Position numbers and translations under genes: made by a program
Assembly (NCBI GenBank): GCA_036839715.1
Contig: DAITDU010000014.1
Location: 1 to 43,279, forward strand
Direction of reading: 5' to 3'
Source: Thermocaproicibacter sp002410755
GTDB taxonomy: Bacteria > Bacillota > Clostridia > Oscillospirales > Acutalibacteraceae
Length of the DNA: 43,279 nt
Shown: positions 38,747 through 43,279 of the stretch, in pieces
How the letters are laid out: every line of letters begins with the position of its first letter
Numbering within the stretch: position 1 is the first letter of the stretch
Notes under the pieces: generated by a model
Seen by the model: only the letters and a program-made list of their open reading frames with translations
Told to the model about the DNA's origin: nothing
The model's database searches: none

Positions 38747-39557
38747 AATTTGCCCCCTCTTCAAGCTGCTCACTCGTCATATTGCAGACAGCATCAATAA
38801 TCCGGCTGCAATAAGCTGCATTGCCGTCGCCCGGCTGCATTCTGCGCCAGCCAATTTCCCCGGCAAGCCCCATCGCACAGGCCGCCGCCGCTGCCGCCTC
38901 AAGTCTGTCTTCCGGATTTGCAGCCAGGAATGTGGTCATCATGCCGGAAAGTTGGCAGCCGGTTCCGGTAATCCGCCCCATTTCCGGCCGTCCATTGCGG
39001 ATCATGTAACACTCTTCTGCGCTGCCGACAAGGTCAACCGCCCCCGTTATGGCAATGATGCTGCCGGTCTCTGCGGAAAATGCCTTGACAAACTGAACGG
39101 CCGTATTCAGGCTATTATCCGTCACGGCATCCACCGCTTCCATACCCCCGGTGCATCCTCTGGCGGAAGCCAGCGCCTTAATTTCGGAAATGCTGCCGCG
39201 AATCGCTTCAAAGTGGACTTCCCGCATCAGGTACTCCGCCGTCTCTGTACGCAGGCTGCTGGCTCCGGCTCCCACCGGGTCCAGCAGTACAGGGTGGCAA
39301 AGCGCGTTGGCTTTCCTTCCCGCAAGGATCATTGAATGAATAATACGCTGGCTGAGCGTCCCAATATTGAGGTCCAGCCCGCTGCAGCGCGCGGTAATTT
39401 CTTCCACTTCGGCTTCATTGTCCGACATAATCGGGGAACCGCCGCACGCAAGGATGATATTGGCCACACCATTTATAGTGACATAGTTCGTAATGCTGTG
39501 AATCAGCGGTGCCTTTTTTCTAACATGATCCAGCATGGCCGCCATTGTTATGCTCAT
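38733..39557 (-). CDS. thiM: Hydroxyethylthiazole kinase ThiM
   Basis: ThiM phosphorylates 4-methyl-5-hydroxyethylthiazole in thiamine salvage. The 274 residues show IHSITNYVTINGVANIILACGGSPIM, with the substrate-binding block near the N-terminus, LLDPVGAGAS near residue 122 (DPVGAG signature) and ITGTGCQLSGMMTTFLA, with the GTGC catalytic cysteine. The frame is open further upstream but the ATG at 39557 fits the family start, with AAAGGA before it. A TPP riboswitch precedes it. It overlaps the thiE remnant by 14 bp. Confidence 0.95.
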   Translation of the reverse strand: MSITMAAMLDHVRKKAPLIHSITNYVTINGVANIILACGGSPIMSDNEAEVEEITARCSGLDLNIGTLSQRIIHSMILAGRKANALCHPVLLDPVGAGASSLRTETAEYLMREVHFEAIRGSISEIKALASARGCTGGMEAVDAVTDNSLNTAVQFVKAFSAETGSIIAITGAVDLVGSAEECYMIRNGRPEMGRITGTGCQLSGMMTTFLAANPEDRLEAAAAAACAMGLAGEIGWRRMQPGDGNAAYCSRIIDAVCNMTSEQLEEGANYEVR

Positions 39558-39604
39558 GACTGTTTCATTCCTTTCTCTGCAGAGTGGGAAGGAACATAAA
39601 GTGT

Positions 39605-39636
39605 AAAGAAAAAGCAGTGCATGCAAGGCACTGCTT
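39605..39636 (-). terminator. Attenuator hairpin of the TPP riboswitch
   Basis: AAGCAGTGC (minus-strand 39636-39628) pairs with GCACTGCTT (39620-39612), followed by TTTTTCTTT. Ligand-bound aptamer would favour this terminator before thiM. Confidence 0.85.
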
Positions 39637-39639
39637 CCC

Positions 39640-39732
39640 AAGGCTGTGATGTTCCTTACATTGGCATTAACCAAATCAGGCGAATGGCCTTAGCAATGCA
39701 ACTTATTCTCAGCCTGTTTGGAGTAAGCTTCC
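39640..39732 (-). ncRNA. TPP (thi box) riboswitch aptamer
   Basis: Minus-strand CTGAGA (39707-39712) and CCTGATTTGG followed by TTAATGCCAATGTAAGGA (39653-39680) match the two conserved parts of the TPP aptamer (GCUGAGA and CCUGAUCUGGAUAAUGCCAGCGUAGGGA). It is followed by an intrinsic terminator and thiM, so thiamine pyrophosphate should switch thiM off. Confidence 0.92.
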
Positions 39733-39744
39733 CCTTTATTTTTC

Positions 39745-39773
39745 AGAATATCTCACAGGACAAGATTTGTCAA
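39745..39773 (-). promoter_or_regulatory. Sigma-A promoter of the thiM operon
   Basis: TTGACA (39768-39773) and TATTCT (39745-39750) with a 17 bp spacer; transcription starts just before the TPP aptamer. Confidence 0.75.
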
Positions 39774-39929
39774 CACCGGTCCGGCTGGCTTAAGGAAGAT
39801 ACTATTGTTAAATGTTATTTTAAACGGGCCATAAATTCTATATAGAAAAAACATTGATTCTGATGCACCATGCTCTTCCTATTTTATCGGGCAACTCATA
39901 TTGTTATTTAAAATAATTATAAAAAGCTA

Positions 39930-39959
39930 TTGCAAGATATAGGGGTATGAGAGTATAAT
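39930..39959 (+). promoter_or_regulatory. Sigma-A promoter of nrdGD
   Basis: TTGCAA (39930-39935) and TATAAT (39954-39959) with an 18 bp spacer. The A/T-rich sequence just upstream (39800-39930) has no gene. ACACTACATAA on the minus strand near 39966-39976 recalls half of an NrdR box, but no pair is seen. Confidence 0.65.
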
Positions 39960-40014
39960 AAATGCGTTATGTAGTGTCTTATCCTTCAATCTATATAAAA
40001 GGAGGCTGCCGAGC

Positions 40015-40716
40015 ATGAAAGTTTACGGGCTGCAGAAGCTTACACTGCTGGATTATCCGGAGAAAGTCGCCTGTACGGTTTTTACCGGCGGGTGCAATCT
40101 CCGGTGCCCTTTCTGTCATAATGCCTCGCTTGTCACAAGGGCGGAAGATGCCGTGGAGTTCTCTGCTGACGAGCTGTTTTCCTACCTGAAAAAGCGGCGC
40201 GGCCTCCTGGATGGTGTCTGCGTCACCGGCGGGGAACCGCTGCTTCAGTCGGATCTCCCCGATTTTCTGGGGCGCCTGCGGGCACTTGGTTACTGCATCA
40301 AGCTGGATACAAACGGATGCTTTCCAGACCGGCTGAAAAATATAGTCCGCCTTGGCCTTACTGATTATGTGGCAATGGATGTCAAAAGTTCCCCGGAGCA
40401 TTATGCAGAAGCTGTTGGGATTTCAGGGTTTTCTGGCTCCGCAGTCCGGCAGAGTATGGATTTTCTGCTGGAGGGCCGCGTGGATTACGAATTCCGCACA
40501 ACCGTCGTCAAAGGGCTGCACAGTGCGGAAATCCTCCGTGAGACGGCGGAATCCATCCGGGGGGCCAAGCGCTATTTCCTCCAGAAATTTGTGGACTCCG
40601 GCGATTTAGTCAGCGGGGGCGGGCTGTCTGCATTCTCCGACGAGGAGATGCAGAAATTTCTGGAAGTTGTCTCCCCTTATGTAAAGAGCGCCGCATTGCG
40701 CGGCGTATCCATATAA
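40015..40716 (+). CDS. nrdG: Anaerobic ribonucleotide reductase activating protein (radical SAM)
   Basis: NrdG makes the glycyl radical on NrdD using S-adenosylmethionine and a 4Fe-4S cluster. The 233 residues have the cluster motif at Cys27, Cys31 and Cys34 (CNLRCPFC), the GGEPLL motif near residue 76, and LDTNG near residue 100. Its form, with an LTLLDYPEKVACTVFTGGCNLRC start, is the YjjW/NrdG type that partners redoxin-linked NrdD. RBS AGGAGG is 7 bp before the ATG. It lies 28 bp before nrdD, in the opposite order to the usual nrdDG. Confidence 0.93.
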   Translation: MKVYGLQKLTLLDYPEKVACTVFTGGCNLRCPFCHNASLVTRAEDAVEFSADELFSYLKKRRGLLDGVCVTGGEPLLQSDLPDFLGRLRALGYCIKLDTNGCFPDRLKNIVRLGLTDYVAMDVKSSPEHYAEAVGISGFSGSAVRQSMDFLLEGRVDYEFRTTVVKGLHSAEILRETAESIRGAKRYFLQKFVDSGDLVSGGGLSAFSDEEMQKFLEVVSPYVKSAALRGVSI

Positions 40717-40744
40717 AACAAAATCCGGAAGAGAGGAAAAGAAT

Positions 40745-43126
40745 ATGTATCAGGTGGTAAAGCGCGATGGGACAGTGGTGGCTTTTGACCTTTCAAAAAT
40801 CAGTGCCGCAATCAACAAGGCATTTGATGCACTGAACAAGCAGTATACCCGCGATATCATCGACTTGCTTGCTCTGAAAGTAACCTCTGATTATGAGCCA
40901 AAAATCAAAGACGGCCTGATTGGCGTCGAGTCAATTCAGGACAGTGTGGAATCCGTGCTGAGCCGTGCAGGCTATGCGGATGTTGCCAAATGCTATATCC
41001 TTTACCGCAAGCAGCATGAAAAAATGCGCAATGTAAAATCTACGATTCTCGACTACAAACAGCTTGTGGACAGCTATGTAAAGCTGACCGACTGGCGTGT
41101 CAAGGAAAATTCAACGGTCACCTATTCGGTCGGCGGCCTGATTCTCAGTAATTCCGGAGCAATCACCGCAAACTACTGGCTTTCGGAAATCTATGATGAG
41201 GAAATTGCCAATGCGCACCGCAATGCCGATATGCATATTCACGATCTCTCCATGCTGACCGGGTACTGTGCAGGCTGGAGCCTGAAGCAGCTTATTCAGG
41301 AAGGGCTCGGCGGCGTCCCCGGAAAAATCACTTCCGCCCCTGCGAAGCATCTTGTGTCTCTGTGTAACCAGATGGTTAATTTTCTCGGAATCATGCAGAA
41401 CGAATGGGCAGGTGCACAGGCTTTTTCGTCATTTGACACCTACCTCGCCCCGTTTGTCAAAGCTGACCATCTTTCCTATTATGATGTGAAGAACTGTATC
41501 CAGTCCTTCATCTATGGCGTCAATACCCCAAGCCGCTGGGGCACACAGGCGCCGTTCTCCAACATCACGCTGGACTGGACCGTCCCGGATGACCTTGCCG
41601 AGCTGCCTGCCATCGTAGGCGGTAAGGAAATGAACTTCAAGTATAAAGACTGCAAAAAAGAAATGGACATGATTAACAAGGCATTCATTGAAACAATGAT
41701 TGAAGGGGATGCAAATGGGCGCGGCTTCCAGTATCCTATCCCCACCTACTCCATTACCAAGGATTTTGACTGGTCCGACACGGAAAACAACAGGCTGCTT
41801 TTTGAAATGGCCTCCAAGTATGGCACCCCCTATTTTTCCAACTATATCAACAGCGACATGAACCCAAGCGACGTGCGCAGCATGTGCTGCCGCCTGCGCC
41901 TTGACCTGCGCGAGCTGCGGAAAAAGTCCGGCGGCTATTTCGGCAGCGGCGAAAGCACCGGCTCCGTTGGCGTAGTAACCATTAATATGCCCCGCATCGC
42001 TTACCTTGCAAAGGATGAAGCGGATTTCTACCGCAGGCTTGACAGGATGATGGATATTGCAGCGCGATCCCTCAAGATTAAGCGCAACGTTATCACGCGT
42101 CTGCTGAAGGAAGGGCTTTACCCTTACACCAGGCGCTACCTTGGCTCTTTCGACAACCACTTCTCCACAATCGGCCTGATTGGCATGAACGAAGCCTGCC
42201 TGAATGCCAAATGGATTCGGGAAGACCTCACGCATCCGAAAGCCCACCAGTTCACGAAGGATGTACTGAACCATATGCGGGAACGCCTTTCTGATTACCA
42301 AGAGCAGTACGGCGACCTGTACAATCTGGAGGCGACTCCGGCGGAATCGACTTCCTACCGGCTTGCAAAGCATGACGTGGAGCGCTATCCTGATATCATT
42401 ACGGCAGCCAAAAAAGGGAAAAGCCCTTATTACACCAATTCCTCCAATTTGCCGGTCGGCTATACCTCCGATATCTTTGAGGCACTGGATTTGCAGGACG
42501 ACCTGCAAACTCTGTACACTTCCGGCACCGTATTTCACACATTTCTCGGTGAGAAGCTGCCGAACTGGAAGGCGGCCGCCAACCTGGTGCGGAAAATTGC
42601 TGAGAATTACAAACTGCCATATTACACACTTTCCCCAACATATTCGGTCTGCAAAAACGACGGCTATCTTGCCGGTGAGCATTTTACCTGCCCCAAATGC
42701 GGCGGACCGGCCGAGGTTTACAGCCGCATTACCGGTTACTACCGTCCGGTGCAGAACTGGAATGATGGCAAGGTGGAAGAATATCGGGAACGTAAACTAT
42801 ATGATATGACAAACTCCCACCTGAAGGTCTGCCATTCCCATCCGGATACGGCGAAAACCAAAAAATCAGATGCCGGGGTGAAGCCGGCCGGGGATGTCGA
42901 AAAACTCTATCTCTTCACAACTAAGACATGCCCAAACTGCCGCCTTGCAAAATCAATTCTTGACCGGGCAGGCATTACCTATCAGGTGGTCGATGCGGAA
43001 GAGCACCAAAGTCTTGTGGAAAGCTATGGGGTCCGCCAAGCTCCCACTCTGATTGTTGACCGCGCCGGCAATGTTTCCCGGTTTGCCAATGCTTCCAATA
43101 TTCAAAAGTATACGGAAGCACTGTAA
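40745..43126 (+). CDS. nrdD: Anaerobic ribonucleoside-triphosphate reductase with C-terminal redoxin domain
   Basis: This 793-residue glycyl-radical enzyme makes dNTPs without oxygen. An ATP-cone (1-95) begins YQVVKRDGTVVAFDLSKI. The core (about 100-700) has SMCCRLRLD and a radical glycine at Gly664 (RITGYYRP). CPKC just before it is part of a zinc site. The last 75 residues form a separate thioredoxin/glutaredoxin-like domain with CPNC at 729-732 and a cis-proline in RQAPTLIV. In known enzymes NrdD1 uses formate and NrdD2 uses a redoxin such as NrdH, so a fused reductant is plausible. RBS AGAGGAAAA precedes the ATG. Confidence 0.95.
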   Translation: MYQVVKRDGTVVAFDLSKISAAINKAFDALNKQYTRDIIDLLALKVTSDYEPKIKDGLIGVESIQDSVESVLSRAGYADVAKCYILYRKQHEKMRNVKSTILDYKQLVDSYVKLTDWRVKENSTVTYSVGGLILSNSGAITANYWLSEIYDEEIANAHRNADMHIHDLSMLTGYCAGWSLKQLIQEGLGGVPGKITSAPAKHLVSLCNQMVNFLGIMQNEWAGAQAFSSFDTYLAPFVKADHLSYYDVKNCIQSFIYGVNTPSRWGTQAPFSNITLDWTVPDDLAELPAIVGGKEMNFKYKDCKKEMDMINKAFIETMIEGDANGRGFQYPIPTYSITKDFDWSDTENNRLLFEMASKYGTPYFSNYINSDMNPSDVRSMCCRLRLDLRELRKKSGGYFGSGESTGSVGVVTINMPRIAYLAKDEADFYRRLDRMMDIAARSLKIKRNVITRLLKEGLYPYTRRYLGSFDNHFSTIGLIGMNEACLNAKWIREDLTHPKAHQFTKDVLNHMRERLSDYQEQYGDLYNLEATPAESTSYRLAKHDVERYPDIITAAKKGKSPYYTNSSNLPVGYTSDIFEALDLQDDLQTLYTSGTVFHTFLGEKLPNWKAAANLVRKIAENYKLPYYTLSPTYSVCKNDGYLAGEHFTCPKCGGPAEVYSRITGYYRPVQNWNDGKVEEYRERKLYDMTNSHLKVCHSHPDTAKTKKSDAGVKPAGDVEKLYLFTTKTCPNCRLAKSILDRAGITYQVVDAEEHQSLVESYGVRQAPTLIVDRAGNVSRFANASNIQKYTEAL

Positions 43127-43279
43127 TTCCTTCCCCGCTGGCAATCCAGAAGTCCAGAGCGGAGAATCGGGAGCTTTTGACGAAATTAGTCTGTATTAGT
43201 CTCCATTTCAAGACTGTACTGGTCTGTAATGGTATAGTGAACTTGTAACGCTCCTGCCTAATGGATTACAATATCTATT
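43127..43279 (+). promoter_or_regulatory. Repeat-rich possible operator/promoter of a downstream gene
   Basis: The window ends with ATTAGTCT repeated twice (43186-43203), then GACTGTACTGGTCT and GTAATGGTATAGT, and a TATAGT (43233-43238). Repeated GTCTGTA/GTAATGG half-sites suggest a regulator site before a gene outside the window. A possible CCGCT...AGCGG hairpin after nrdD (43137-43163) is weak. Confidence 0.3.

Noticed and set aside
41429..42682. Minus-strand 417-codon frame opposite nrdD
   Set aside because: Fully inside nrdD, no RBS, and composition of a shadow frame.

Overview
The window looks like a chromosomal segment from a low-to-mid GC Firmicute of the class Clostridia, probably an Oscillospiraceae/Ruminococcaceae-type anaerobe. 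The signs are Gram-positive RBS and sigma-A promoter spacing, frequent TTG/GTG starts, PerR and CsoR regulators, an RqcH/TrmK/Nif3 set, a class III (oxygen-sensitive) ribonucleotide reductase, a propionate/acetate CoA-transferase of the Pct type and no respiratory genes. The genus is not provable from sequence reading alone. A run of ten N at 20712-20721 shows that this is a scaffolded draft assembly.

Layout. 1-204: right end of an IS3-family element. 224-7266: minus-strand housekeeping genes in three blocks: WYL regulator, MYG1-like protein, GpsA and Mrp; then MnmA, cysteine desulfurase and M19 dipeptidase. 7343-17350: an exopolysaccharide/cell-surface glycan locus with five glycosyltransferases, a Wzy-like polymerase and a Wzz-like chain-length protein fused to a degenerate tyrosine-kinase domain, interrupted by a DUF421/DUF4363 membrane pair. 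The polymerase overlaps rqcH by ATGA, so the glycan genes appear to continue a trmK-nif3-rqcH housekeeping operon (17347-20687). 20774-22872: a DUF1858 protein and a divergent CoA-transferase. 22935-25855: a copper homeostasis operon (CopA with a fused C-terminal CopZ-like domain, then CsoR) behind a well-formed promoter/operator. 25950-28205: zinc-ribbon protein preceded by a degenerate tRNA-like sequence, a structured intergenic element, PerR and a YitT membrane protein. 28738-34672: GH2 glycosidase, a three-domain flavin oxidoreductase and a DMT-family exporter, with RNA-like structure in the long gaps. 34804-37564: ABC exporter. 37887-39773: a thiamine salvage unit (TPP riboswitch, ThiM, apparently decayed ThiE, HAD phosphatase). 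39930-43126: nrdG and nrdD, the latter with a fused C-terminal redoxin domain.

How the genes work together. MnmA takes sulfur from a cysteine desulfurase, and that gene overlaps it. CsoR sits at the end of the operon whose operator it probably binds. NrdG activates NrdD, and the fused CxxC domain of NrdD may supply its electrons. ThiM expression is set by a TPP aptamer followed by an intrinsic terminator. The least explained parts are non-coding: the tRNA-like leader at 26264-26333, the hairpin-closed element at 26513-26645, and the structured leaders at 33060-33766.
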